From: Bacillota bacterium
Lineage (GTDB): Bacteria > Bacillota > Clostridia > Oscillospirales > JAKOTC01
Assembly (NCBI GenBank): GCA_029776465.1
Contig: JAKOTC010000158.1
Coordinates: 1-7,496 of the forward strand
DNA length: 7,496 nucleotides
Reading direction: 5' to 3'
Shown: positions 1-6,684 of the stretch, piece by piece
How the letters are laid out: every line of letters starts with the position of its first letter
Position numbering within the stretch: position 1 is the first letter of the stretch
Translations under genes and position numbers: made by a program
The notes under the pieces: generated by a model
Told to the model about the DNA's origin: nothing
Databases searched by the model: none
The model's input: the letters and a program-made list of their open reading frames with translations, nothing else

Positions 1-610
1 TCAGCCTGGTTTGGCTCACCTTGGTGTAGGGGGGCATATTTACCGGACCCAGCACCGTGGCTTCAGCCCAGCCGCTGTCCTCAAAATTCGCCTCGGTTAC
101 CCCCAGGATATCCCGCCGGGCGTCGAACCATTCCTCCCACCGCAGATTGGAGATGAAGAAGTTGCAGGTGGGCGGTAGGGCGTCATAGAGCCGGGTTTTC
201 CATCCTTCTCCCCCGGTGACGGTATGCAGGCAACCGTCGGTACATTCGATTTGAATCTCACAAAGGGCTTCGTTTAACCTGGCATCCCTTCCGTCAGTGA
301 CTAAAAGGGTTATCGCATTTTTGCCCTCTACAAGAAAAGGGGAGACATCCAAGACATCATAATATTTATCAAAATTAAAGCTTCGGATGGCATGGCGGCC
401 GATGAAAAAACCGTTGAGATAGATCTCCGCATAGCTGCGGGCAGTGATCAGCAGGGCCGCTTTTTTCACCGAAGCGGGCAGAGTAAAGGTTTTTCGCAGG
501 AAATGCCACTCATTTTCCGCCTGGGTTGTCGCCCGGACCCACCGGGCTTGTGGTGAGTATTGCCTGGCTTCTCCCAACGCTTTCGCTATTTTAATTTGAG
601 GATATTTCAT
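1..610 (-). CDS. Glycan-active enzyme, alpha-L-rhamnosidase-like N-terminal region (partial)
   Basis: An open frame starts with ATG at 610-608 and stays open for 203 codons to the left edge, so the protein is C-terminally cut by the window. The start is supported by GAGGTG four bases upstream on the minus strand. Residues about 24-107 read like the beta-sandwich substrate-binding module at the front of family 78 glycoside hydrolases: W24 near the start, then a YAEIYLNG stretch (60-67), IG (70-71), a Y83-Y84-D85-V86 segment, and an EGKNAITLLV-type strand (95-104) leading to DG. No signal peptide is visible, which suggests a cytoplasmic enzyme acting on imported oligosaccharides. The catalytic domain is outside the window, so substrate and family are inferred; a GH2-like or other jelly-roll hydrolase is possible. 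It lies downstream of an oxidoreductase gene in the same direction, with a terminator between them. Confidence 0.62.
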   Translation of the reverse strand, partial: MKYPQIKIAKALGEARQYSPQARWVRATTQAENEWHFLRKTFTLPASVKKAALLITARSYAEIYLNGFFIGRHAIRSFNFDKYYDVLDVSPFLVEGKNAITLLVTDGRDARLNEALCEIQIECTDGCLHTVTGGEGWKTRLYDALPPTCNFFISNLRWEEWFDARRDILGVTEANFEDSGWAEATVLGPVNMPPYTKVSQTRL

Positions 611-648
611 AGGACACCTCATCATACATCGTTATAAGTCCCTGCTAA

Positions 649-680
649 AAAGCAGACCCCGGTCTTTCAGGGTCTGCTTT
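649..680 (-). terminator. Intrinsic terminator after the oxidoreductase gene
   Basis: AAAGCAGACCC (649-659) and GGGTCTGCTTT (670-680) form a perfect 11-bp inverted repeat with a 10-base loop. Read on the minus strand, the right half of the stem runs into TTTTT before TAGC, the form of a Rho-independent terminator. It sits 19 bases beyond the stop of the Gfo/Idh/MocA gene and about 40 bases before the next start. It therefore probably ends or attenuates that transcript. No convincing separate promoter was seen for the downstream glycosidase gene, so readthrough may supply its expression. Confidence 0.85.
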
Positions 681-698
681 GAAAGGGAAAGAGGATCG

Positions 699-1868
699 TT
701 AAACGGTCGGGATGTCGATCTCCACTTCTCTGCCCAGTTCGGCCGACTTTACGATACCATCGATGATGGCTTGATTGTACAGAATCTGGCTGGAGGGAAT
801 GGGGGCCTCGCCGCCGGTCTGCACCGCGTCCAAGAAGGAGCGGATCTTATCGTAGAATAAGCCCTTGCCTTTGTATTCGATAATCGGCACCTTGTATTCC
901 ACGCCTTGGCCCGACACATCCCGATAGACGGTCATCGCGCCGCCCACCGAACCGTTCCAGCAGTCGGTGGAGGGGATGCGCAGGCTGCCCTTTTTACCCA
1001 TAATAATGGTATCGCCGGGGGTGTCCAGATTCATTGCCCAGGCAATGCGGAAGTCCAGAATAATTCCACCTTCAAGACGGATAAAGGCGGCGGCGAAATC
1101 GTCCACTCCGAAGAGCTCGGCATACTCGGCAGGACGGCCTTCCACGGTGAAATAGTTGGGGTCTTTGCCGAAGAAATTGGATCTGTAACCGGTGACGGTG
1201 AGGGGCTTGGGGTAGCCGATGGCATTGAGCACCATATCCAATGAGTAACAGCCGATGTCACCCAGCGCGCCGACTCCGGCGGTGTCCTTCTGAATAAAGG
1301 AGGTGCCGAAGGGAGTGGGGATGCCTCTGCGGCGGCCGCCGCCGGTTTGTATGTAGTAGATGTCGCCCAACTCGCCCGATTCCACGATCTTTTTGATCAT
1401 CTGCATATTGGGGTCAAAACGGGGCTGGAAGCCGATGGACAGCACTTTCCCGCTGGCTTTCTCGGCCTTGATGATCTCAACGGCTTCCTCCAGCGTGACG
1501 CACATGGGTTTTTCCAGCAGGACATTCACGCCCTTGTTCAATGCCGCGATGGTGCATTCGGCGTGGGTGGCATTATAGGTGCAGACGCTGACGGCATCCA
1601 GTTCTTCGTTTTCCAACAGGGAGGTGTGATCGGGATAGCTGCGGGCGCCCTCGACATTCCATTTTTTCAGGAATGCAGCAGCTTTGCCCTCCACCAGATC
1701 GGCGGCTGCGACGATTTCAACGTCATCCATCTCCAGATACTGCCGGATATGCTCGTCGGCGATCCAGCCGGTGCCGATGATGCCGACCTTCAGCTTTTTG
1801 CCCGTATGAAGGCGGGACTCCTGCAGGGTGACGGCGTTGGGGTCCAGATGTGCCATGGTGTTTGACAT
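699..1868 (-). CDS. Gfo/Idh/MocA family NAD(P)-dependent oxidoreductase
   Basis: This 389-residue protein has the usual length of the family, which oxidises or reduces sugars, inositols and their derivatives in the cytoplasm. A short N-terminal extension of about 25 residues precedes the Rossmann fold: G32-T-G34-W-I-A37 binds the dinucleotide, and D57 at the end of the second strand suggests NAD preference. The family signature E119-K120-P121 is present, with the catalytic lysine. The C-terminal half has G203-D204-I-G206-C-Y208, where the usual histidine is tyrosine, a variant common in this superfamily. ATG 1868-1866 is chosen because AGGAGG lies eight bases upstream; the next ATG, four codons in, is too far from it. 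A glycosidase gene follows in the same direction, so a sugar derived from glycan breakdown is a likely substrate (inference). The exact substrate cannot be read from the sequence. Confidence 0.93.
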   Translation of the reverse strand: MSNTMAHLDPNAVTLQESRLHTGKKLKVGIIGTGWIADEHIRQYLEMDDVEIVAAADLVEGKAAAFLKKWNVEGARSYPDHTSLLENEELDAVSVCTYNATHAECTIAALNKGVNVLLEKPMCVTLEEAVEIIKAEKASGKVLSIGFQPRFDPNMQMIKKIVESGELGDIYYIQTGGGRRRGIPTPFGTSFIQKDTAGVGALGDIGCYSLDMVLNAIGYPKPLTVTGYRSNFFGKDPNYFTVEGRPAEYAELFGVDDFAAAFIRLEGGIILDFRIAWAMNLDTPGDTIIMGKKGSLRIPSTDCWNGSVGGAMTVYRDVSGQGVEYKVPIIEYKGKGLFYDKIRSFLDAVQTGGEAPIPSSQILYNQAIIDGIVKSAELGREVEIDIPTV

Positions 1869-1876
1869 AGGATAAA

Positions 1877-1882
1877 CCTCCT
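1877..1882 (-). promoter_or_regulatory. Ribosome binding site of the oxidoreductase gene
   Basis: CCTCCT on the plus strand is a full AGGAGG on the minus strand, eight bases before ATG 1868-1866. It fixes the start of the oxidoreductase. Confidence 0.85.
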
Positions 1883-1927
1883 GATAATTAGTAATTGCTA
1901 TTATGAAAAGTTTATTAAGCCCTTTAT

Positions 1928-1956
1928 ATCATACCACGTGGGAAATGTTCTGTCCG
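1928..1956 (-). promoter_or_regulatory. Possible second promoter for the oxidoreductase gene
   Basis: On the minus strand CGGACA (1956-1951) is followed by 17 bases and TATGAT (1933-1928). The -10 is good and the -35 matches four of six consensus bases. The start site would lie about 50 bases before the ATG. The stronger promoter at 2018-2046 may be the only one used. Confidence 0.35.
1934..1941. promoter_or_regulatory. CCACGTGG palindrome, possible operator
   Basis: CCACGTGG is a perfect 8-bp palindrome lying directly against the -10 of the possible inner promoter and downstream of the main leftward promoter. A repressor bound here could block either. The match is short and may be chance. 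Confidence 0.3.
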
Positions 1957-2017
1957 CTGTCCACATGCCGGTTTTGGGCCGGAGGAAGCCGAAACAGACT
2001 CGTCCATTGACTTTTTT

Positions 2018-2046
2018 ATTCTACCTTTCTCCGATTCAATTGTCAA
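2018..2046 (-). promoter_or_regulatory. Sigma-A promoter driving the leftward oxidoreductase unit
   Basis: On the minus strand TTGACA (2046-2041) is a perfect -35, followed by exactly 17 bases and TAGAAT (2023-2018), five of six -10 consensus bases. Transcription would start near 2011, leaving a leader of about 140 bases before the oxidoreductase ATG. Confidence 0.75.
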
Positions 2047-2078
2047 TGCCAAAATGACGTTGACGGAGGTGGGTCATT

Positions 2079-2106
2079 TAAAGTTAACTTATATGGTGTA
2101 ACTTTA
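2079..2106. promoter_or_regulatory. TAAAGTTA/TAACTTTA dyad in the divergent region
   Basis: TAAAGTTA (2079-2086) and TAACTTTA (2099-2106) are perfect 8-base inverted copies 12 bases apart. The left half also sits in the perfect palindrome AAGTTAACTT (2081-2090). The dyad lies between the two divergent promoters, so it could be an operator. AT-richness makes chance matches likelier. Confidence 0.3.
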
Positions 2107-2238
2107 TTATATTTATATTGCAATTTATACCTGAATAGTGGTAAAATGAAAAGGGTCTTTTTTACGGGATCATAACTAATCTGTTACCTGGATAACATAT
2201 TGTTGGTTATATTTCTTAAATAAGAGCAGAAAATGCAG

Positions 2239-2251
2239 ATGAATCATTCAT
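2239..2251. promoter_or_regulatory. ATGAAT-C-ATTCAT palindrome upstream of the electron-transfer promoter
   Basis: This perfect 6-1-6 palindrome ends eight bases before the -35 of the rightward operon. Its odd-centred form with an AAT-N-ATT core resembles the layout of Fur-family boxes, but the outer bases do not match a standard Fur, PerR or Zur site. It is a plausible regulator site of unknown identity. Confidence 0.35.
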
Positions 2252-2259
2252 TTTTCATG

Positions 2260-2288
2260 TTGACAAAACACAGCTATAATACTATACT
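2260..2288 (+). promoter_or_regulatory. Sigma-A promoter of the electron-transfer operon
   Basis: TTGACA (2260-2265), a perfect -35, is followed by 17 bases and TATACT (2283-2288), five of six -10 consensus bases. A TATAAT at 2275-2280 lies too close to this -35 to be its partner. Transcription should start near 2295, giving a leader of about 70 bases before the NADH dehydrogenase ATG. No internal promoter or terminator was noticed between the five genes that follow. Confidence 0.8.
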
Positions 2289-2310
2289 AATTTAAAATAA
2301 TTGCATCAAT

Positions 2311-2344
2311 TAATTTGGTAAAAATGATAGATTATACCAATTTA
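2311..2344 (+). promoter_or_regulatory. Dyad/hairpin in the leader of the electron-transfer operon
   Basis: TTGGTA (2315-2320) pairs with TACCAA (2335-2340) around a 14-base loop. After one mismatch, three more pairs extend the stem to 2311 and 2344. It falls between the predicted transcription start and the ribosome binding site, so it could be an RNA hairpin or a DNA operator. The stem is AT-rich and only moderately stable. Confidence 0.35.
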
Positions 2345-2363
2345 TGCGAAGTGAGGAAAAGTC

Positions 2364-4334
2364 ATGAAAAAAATCGTCATTATCGGTGCCGGCTATGCAG
2401 GTGTTTTGACGGCCAAGAAGCTTGCCAAGAGGCTTAAAAAAAGAGACGACGTCACCATCACCATCATAGACAAAAATCCCTTCCACACCATACTGACGGA
2501 GCTGCATGAGGTTGCTGCCGGCCGTGTTGACGAGGATAGCATCAAAATCAGCCTGAAAAAAGTTTTTGCGGGCCGTAAAGTCGATGTGAAAATGGACACG
2601 GTTCAGTCCATCGATTTTAATAATAGGCTTGTTTCCGGGCTTTGCGCGCAGTATGAATATGATATTCTGGTCTTGGCTGCCGGTTCGCGTCCCACCTATT
2701 TCGGGGTAACGGGCGCGGATATCAATGCCTTCCAGCTTTGGTCCTATGAGGATGCGGTTAAGCTCAAAGAGCATATTTTGCACTGCTTCAGAAAAGCCGC
2801 CTGTGAAACCGATCCGGAAGAAAAGAAAAAGCTTTTAACCTTTTACGTGGTGGGCGCCGGATTTACTGGAACCGAAATGGTGGGCGAGCTTGCCGAATAT
2901 GTGCCGATTCTCTGCGATCAGTTTGAAATTGACCGTTCGCAGGTGCAGATTTATAATGTGGATATTCTGCCTCGGGTAGTGCCCATTCTTCCCGAAAAAT
3001 TATCTGATAAAATCACCCGCCGCCTTCATAAAATGGGGGTTAGCATTTTGCTGAATACTGGTGTCGTCAGCATCGGTGAAGACTATATTGAGATGAAAAT
3101 CGGGGATTCTCTGAGGAGGGATTCCACTCGAACCGTTATCTGGGTAGCGGGAATTGAAAGTGCGGAGATCACCACACAGGCTGCCAAAACGCTTCCCAGC
3201 GCAAAGCGAGGGCGTATTTTATCCGATGCCTATCTGCGCTCCACTGAAAATGACAGTGTTTATATAGTAGGGGATAACCTTTATTATACGCCACCGGGTT
3301 CCAAGGATGTGGTTCCCCAGATGGTAGAAAACTGTGAGCAGAGCGCGGATGTCGCGGCCCATAATATTGTCTGCGCTGTCACTGGAACCGGTCAAATGAA
3401 GGAGTACCGTCCCAAATTCCATAGCGTTATGGTCTGTGTCGGCGGACGGTATGGCGTGGCGCGGGTAGGCACCGAGAAACGCATGATCAATCTGCCCTCC
3501 TTCTTGGCCATGTTCGTCAAGCATTTTATCAATATCATTTACTTTATTCAGGTTTTGGGCTGGAACAAGGTTTTCGGTTATCTGAAACATGAATTTTTCA
3601 CCATCCGTCATAACCGCAGCTTTGTGGGAGGACACTTTTCCAACAAGACCCCCAGCTTCTTACTGGTTCCCCTGCGGATATGGCTGGGCGCGGTTTGGCT
3701 GTTTGAAGGAATCATGAAGATCGTGGAGGGGTGGTTTACCTCTCCCATGCTGAAAGGGTTTTTCGGCGGGGCCAACAGCTGGTATAATTCGATTTTAGAC
3801 AACGCGGGTGCCATAGCCCAAACAGCCTCAGATGCGGTTTCCTCCGCTATGGGTGGGGGAGGCGGCGAGGTGGCAGCCTCTGTAGGCCATGTGATTTTCA
3901 ATATCGATTTTTTAGGCTTGTTCAAAGCGATTTTTGTCTGCGGTAAGGATCTTGCAAATGCCACATTGGCAGACTATGCCTTTAAGCTGGATGTGCCGCT
4001 GATGAACTGGTTTGTCAACAACGTGATTCTTTCCGGCAGCGGCATACAGATTGCCATGCAGATATTCATTGTTCTGGCCGAGATTTTGGTTGGTCTTTCT
4101 CTTATCGGCAGGTTATTTACAACTCCCTCCTCCGCCTTCTCCCTGGTTTTGCAGGTGATGTTTGTCTGCACCACCGGTCTTTACTTGAACACCTTCTGGA
4201 TGATCTTTGCCGCCATTGCCCTTCTGATTGCTTCCGGCAGAGTTTTTGGCCTGGATTACTATGTCATCCCGGCCCTGAAAAGAGGATGGAGGAAGCTGCC
4301 TGTTGTCAGGAAGCTGTATATCTACCATGATTGA
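2364..4334 (+). CDS. ndh2: Type II NADH dehydrogenase with C-terminal membrane domain (Ndh2-like)
   Basis: This 656-residue flavoprotein is predicted to oxidise NADH and reduce a membrane quinone without pumping ions. The N-terminal 390 residues form the two-dinucleotide-domain fold: GAGYAG (8-13) with acidic D36 for FAD, an E46-L-H-E-V-A-A-G53 segment matching the NDH-2 region near the quinone site, a second GAGFTG (164-169) followed by E171 for NADH, and V302-G303-D304 as the C-terminal FAD contact. Ordinary NDH-2 is about 400 residues; here about 220 more carry membrane segments near 434-455, 563-582 and two between about 595 and 640, resembling a DoxX-like bundle. The extended form is that of the Ndh2 in the Listeria EET locus. 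A G497-G501 run marks a flexible loop. The ATG has GAGG seven bases upstream. It leads an operon with quinone-tail and EetA/EetB genes, which supports an extracellular electron transfer role (inference). Confidence 0.93.
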   Translation: MKKIVIIGAGYAGVLTAKKLAKRLKKRDDVTITIIDKNPFHTILTELHEVAAGRVDEDSIKISLKKVFAGRKVDVKMDTVQSIDFNNRLVSGLCAQYEYDILVLAAGSRPTYFGVTGADINAFQLWSYEDAVKLKEHILHCFRKAACETDPEEKKKLLTFYVVGAGFTGTEMVGELAEYVPILCDQFEIDRSQVQIYNVDILPRVVPILPEKLSDKITRRLHKMGVSILLNTGVVSIGEDYIEMKIGDSLRRDSTRTVIWVAGIESAEITTQAAKTLPSAKRGRILSDAYLRSTENDSVYIVGDNLYYTPPGSKDVVPQMVENCEQSADVAAHNIVCAVTGTGQMKEYRPKFHSVMVCVGGRYGVARVGTEKRMINLPSFLAMFVKHFINIIYFIQVLGWNKVFGYLKHEFFTIRHNRSFVGGHFSNKTPSFLLVPLRIWLGAVWLFEGIMKIVEGWFTSPMLKGFFGGANSWYNSILDNAGAIAQTASDAVSSAMGGGGGEVAASVGHVIFNIDFLGLFKAIFVCGKDLANATLADYAFKLDVPLMNWFVNNVILSGSGIQIAMQIFIVLAEILVGLSLIGRLFTTPSSAFSLVLQVMFVCTTGLYLNTFWMIFAAIALLIASGRVFGLDYYVIPALKRGWRKLPVVRKLYIYHD

Positions 4335-5325
4335 AAACGCCCAGACTAAAACGACGCAAACCATGGAAGGTATTAAGGGGTTGCCCTTTGAGGATGCCTT
4401 GGAAGAGGTCAGGCGGGAGACGGATCGGCTTTTAAACAATGCGCCCAGGGTGATCCGAACAAGCACCTCCCATCTGGCTCAGGCCAGGGGGAAGATGATT
4501 CGGGCAGTTTCCTTACTCACCTGCGCGGAGAGAAAGGACGGCCTGATTCATCCCGATGCGGTGAAGCTGGCCGTGGCCGTTGAAATTCTTCACCTGGCGA
4601 CCCTTGTGCATGACGATATTGTGGATAATGCCGACACCCGCAGAGGAATTGAAACTCTTCACAAGAAATACGGCAAAAAAAATGCGGTGATCTGCGGAGA
4701 TTATCTCTTTTGCCTGGCCCTTAAAACCGCCGCCTCGGTGGAAGAACGAAACAGCTATTTGGATTTTAATGTGCCCGATTACATGACCCGGATCTGTGTG
4801 GGCGAATTGAGAGAAAATATTAACAACCAAAACCTTGAAATCTCCGTGATGGAATACCTGAGAATTATTTCAGGCAAAACGGCCGCCTTGTTTGAGGCCT
4901 CTTTTCTGGCAGGTTTTATGCTGAGTAGCGGGGATCAAAAGGAAGAAGGACGCTATGCTCGGCTGGGCCGGTATATAGGAATGATCTTTCAGCTTACCGA
5001 TGACTGTGTGGATTTTGAATCTACTGCAGAAGCGGCAAAAAAGCCAGTCCGTTCGGATTTTGCACAGGGTGTTGTCACCCTTCCGTTGATTGTGGCGATG
5101 AAAAATTCAGATCTTCGGGAAGAGCTGAAAAAGAAAAAATCGGTTTCTTCCCAGACTCTTGCCGATCTTGTTGGCCGGTATGGGGGCATTGGATACACCA
5201 AAGAACTGATTCGTCGGTATTATCAAAAATCATCGGCCATATTAGAACAACTGGATCTTTCTGAGGAGAAGAGAACACGCCTGTCAAAAATTCTGGAGAA
5301 ATCCCTGAATGGCATTTCGGTATAA
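4327..5325 (+). CDS. dmkB: All-trans polyprenyl diphosphate synthase (DmkB-like)
   Basis: A class I trans-prenyltransferase that elongates farnesyl or geranyl diphosphate with isopentenyl diphosphate to make the quinone side chain. With the ATG at 4327 it has 332 residues, normal for the family. The first aspartate-rich motif is D96-D97-I-V-D100, followed by N-A-D-T-R105-R106-G107; the second is D225-D226-C-V-D229 after Q-L-T. A K-P-x-x-S-D-F-x-x-G-x-x-T-L-P segment follows, as usual. The ATG overlaps the end of the NADH dehydrogenase gene by eight bases, implying translational coupling. An alternative TTG start at 4303 has a better GGAGG ten bases upstream and would add eight residues, so the start is uncertain. 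Beside a MenA-type gene it most likely supplies the prenyl tail for a dedicated demethylmenaquinone, as dmkB does in the Listeria EET locus. Chain length cannot be read with confidence. Confidence 0.92.
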   Translation: MIENAQTKTTQTMEGIKGLPFEDALEEVRRETDRLLNNAPRVIRTSTSHLAQARGKMIRAVSLLTCAERKDGLIHPDAVKLAVAVEILHLATLVHDDIVDNADTRRGIETLHKKYGKKNAVICGDYLFCLALKTAASVEERNSYLDFNVPDYMTRICVGELRENINNQNLEISVMEYLRIISGKTAALFEASFLAGFMLSSGDQKEEGRYARLGRYIGMIFQLTDDCVDFESTAEAAKKPVRSDFAQGVVTLPLIVAMKNSDLREELKKKKSVSSQTLADLVGRYGGIGYTKELIRRYYQKSSAILEQLDLSEEKRTRLSKILEKSLNGISV

Positions 5326-5329
5326 GGAG
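5324..5329 (+). promoter_or_regulatory. Ribosome binding site supporting a GTG start
   Basis: AAGGAG overlaps the stop codon of the prenyl synthase gene and lies seven bases before GTG 5337-5339. It supports the GTG as the start of the prenyltransferase gene. Confidence 0.8.
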
Positions 5330-5336
5330 TAGTACT

Positions 5337-6242
5337 GTGATTGGACGTTTTTTGAGCTATGTTGAAATTAAAACCAAGGTCACAAGCATTTTTGCCTTCG
5401 CTCTGACCCTCGCCTATCTTTTCTCCATTCATCAGCCCATCGATTTGCTGCGCACGGTTGTCTTCTTCGGCTCTATGTTTTTGTTTGACCTGACGACGAC
5501 GGCTATTAATAACTATATGGACACCAAGACCAATGACCAGATCCTCCAGTTTAACCGAAGAACGGCACTGGTCATGATCTATCTGTTTTTCATACTGGCC
5601 ACGGTTCTCGGCATCTGGCTGGCGCTGATGACGGATGTGGTGGTGCTGCTTCTCGGAGCCCTCTGCTTTTTCTGCGGTGTGGTTTATTCCTATGGTCCCA
5701 TTCCGATTTCCAGGCAGCCTTGGGGTGAAGTGATATCCGGGTTGTTTTACGGATTGCTCATTCCTTTTATTCTGCTGTATGTGAATATGCCAGAGGGCAC
5801 TTATCTAACTCTGGAGCTATCCTGGGAGACCGTCAATCTCAGTTTTCGGGTTTATCCCATGCTCACCGTTCTATTGCTTGCGGTGGCTCCTTTCTGCACC
5901 ACGGCCAATATCATGCTGGCCAATAACACCAGCGATGTGCAGAAGGATATCCTGGTAAAGAGATATACCCTTCCTTATTATCTGGGAACTAAAAGATCCC
6001 TCTATCTATTCGCGGGGCTTTATTATCTGGTGTATCTCTCTGTGATTGTCATGACCATTGTGCGCATGCTTCACCCGATTTGCCTGCTGTTTTTATTGAC
6101 CCTGATACCTGTTCAGAAAAATATTAATAAATTTTTTGAAAAACAGGTCAAAGAAGAAACCTTTATTGTGTCGGTTCAAAATTATGTGCTGATTATGGGG
6201 GGGCTTACCCTGGCGGTTTTGGTCAGCGGGTTTTTGACCTGA
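5337..6242 (+). CDS. dmkA: MenA/UbiA-family DHNA polyprenyltransferase (DmkA-like)
   Basis: An integral membrane enzyme of 301 residues, predicted to attach the polyprenyl tail to 1,4-dihydroxy-2-naphthoate to give demethylmenaquinone. The two metal-diphosphate motifs of the UbiA superfamily are present: N58-N59-Y-M-D62-T-K-T-N-D67 after the second helix, and D200-V-Q-K-D204 followed by K-R-Y-T-L, close to the MenA pattern. A central Y-S-Y-G-P-I-P segment with a G-E after it is also MenA-like. Most of the rest is hydrophobic, consistent with eight or nine helices. The GTG start is backed by AAGGAG seven bases before it, and only 11 bases separate it from the previous stop. Sitting directly after the prenyl synthase, it completes a local two-enzyme route to a prenylated naphthoquinone. 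No methyltransferase is nearby, so the unmethylated quinone is expected. Another UbiA aromatic substrate cannot be excluded. Confidence 0.9.
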   Translation: MIGRFLSYVEIKTKVTSIFAFALTLAYLFSIHQPIDLLRTVVFFGSMFLFDLTTTAINNYMDTKTNDQILQFNRRTALVMIYLFFILATVLGIWLALMTDVVVLLLGALCFFCGVVYSYGPIPISRQPWGEVISGLFYGLLIPFILLYVNMPEGTYLTLELSWETVNLSFRVYPMLTVLLLAVAPFCTTANIMLANNTSDVQKDILVKRYTLPYYLGTKRSLYLFAGLYYLVYLSVIVMTIVRMLHPICLLFLLTLIPVQKNINKFFEKQVKEETFIVSVQNYVLIMGGLTLAVLVSGFLT

Positions 6243-6270
6243 TTTTGCATGTCTACCCTAAGAGGATTGT

Positions 6271-6660
6271 ATGAAATTTGTTAAAAAGACGGACTTGTTG
6301 ATCATTGGTGCGTTACTGATTATCGGTTTGGGTGTTTGGCTGTACTTTCAGGCATCCAACGCAAATCGTCCTGCAAAAGCCGAGATTTATTATCAATCGC
6401 AGCTTGTCAAAACCATTTATCTCACGGAAGGAACAGAGGCTACCTTTTCCATTCCCCAAAAGCCCCATGTCATTTTCCATCAATACCCGGATAAAAGCAT
6501 CTGTTTCGAAGTATCCGACTGTCCTGACCAAATCTGTGTCCGGACAGGGCATATCGGCAGGGTGGGGGAAAACGCCGCCTGCTTGCCGAATGAGATAATT
6601 ATGAAAATTGTTGCAGCCGGTAATGGATCTGGGGGCGAAGCCGATGCTGTTATCGGGTAA
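6271..6660 (+). CDS. eetA: NusG domain II-containing membrane protein (EetA-like)
   Basis: A 129-residue protein with a short basic N terminus (K5, K6), one membrane helix at about 8-26, and a small domain on what should be the outer face. The domain has the hallmarks of the NusG domain II family found beside Gx transporters: an N-terminal beta region, then D83-C84-P85-D86-x-x-C89-V, G93-H94-I95, and C104-L105-P106-N107. It is not the transcription factor NusG and has no KOW-NGN arrangement. In Listeria the equivalent, EetA, is needed with EetB for extracellular electron transfer, though its chemistry is not settled. C84, C89 and C104 (C78 as well) could form a disulfide or bind a cofactor; this is inference. 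AAGAGGA lies four bases before the ATG, and the gene starts 28 bases after the prenyltransferase stop. Confidence 0.88.
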   Translation: MKFVKKTDLLIIGALLIIGLGVWLYFQASNANRPAKAEIYYQSQLVKTIYLTEGTEATFSIPQKPHVIFHQYPDKSICFEVSDCPDQICVRTGHIGRVGENAACLPNEIIMKIVAAGNGSGGEADAVIG

Positions 6661-6684
6661 TGCGGACAATCAAAATGAAGGAAT

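Larger units (their letters stand above)
1869..2363. other. Divergent AT-rich intergenic region, 495 bases
   Basis: No protein gene is supported here; the open frames are short or shadow the flanking genes. The region separates the leftward carbohydrate unit from the rightward electron-transfer operon. It holds a consensus promoter for each direction, a possible second leftward promoter next to CCACGTGG, a TAAAGTTA/TAACTTTA dyad, an ATGAAT-C-ATTCAT palindrome just upstream of the rightward promoter, and a dyad in the rightward leader. Several GTTA/TAAC half-sites cluster at about 2172-2220. The length and number of palindromes suggest regulation of one or both units, but no site could be assigned to a named regulator. 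Confidence 0.8.

Noticed and set aside
1347..1865. 172-codon open frame on the plus strand
   Set aside because: It is a frame opposite the Gfo/Idh/MocA gene, with no recognisable motif.
2060..2089. TTGACG followed by TTAACT as another rightward promoter
   Set aside because: The -10 is poor and the spacing is 18, while a consensus promoter lies much closer to the gene.
2260..2280. Perfect TATAAT at 2275-2280 as partner of TTGACA at 2260
   Set aside because: Only nine bases separate them; TATACT at 2283 gives the proper 17.
2310..2783. 157-codon open frame on the minus strand
   Set aside because: It lies opposite the FAD- and NADH-binding part of the NADH dehydrogenase, whose motifs are unmistakable; no ribosome site or recognisable domain was seen.
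3219..3964. Two long minus-strand frames (3219-3635, 3608-3964)
   Set aside because: Both are shadows of the NADH dehydrogenase coding sequence and lack recognisable domains.
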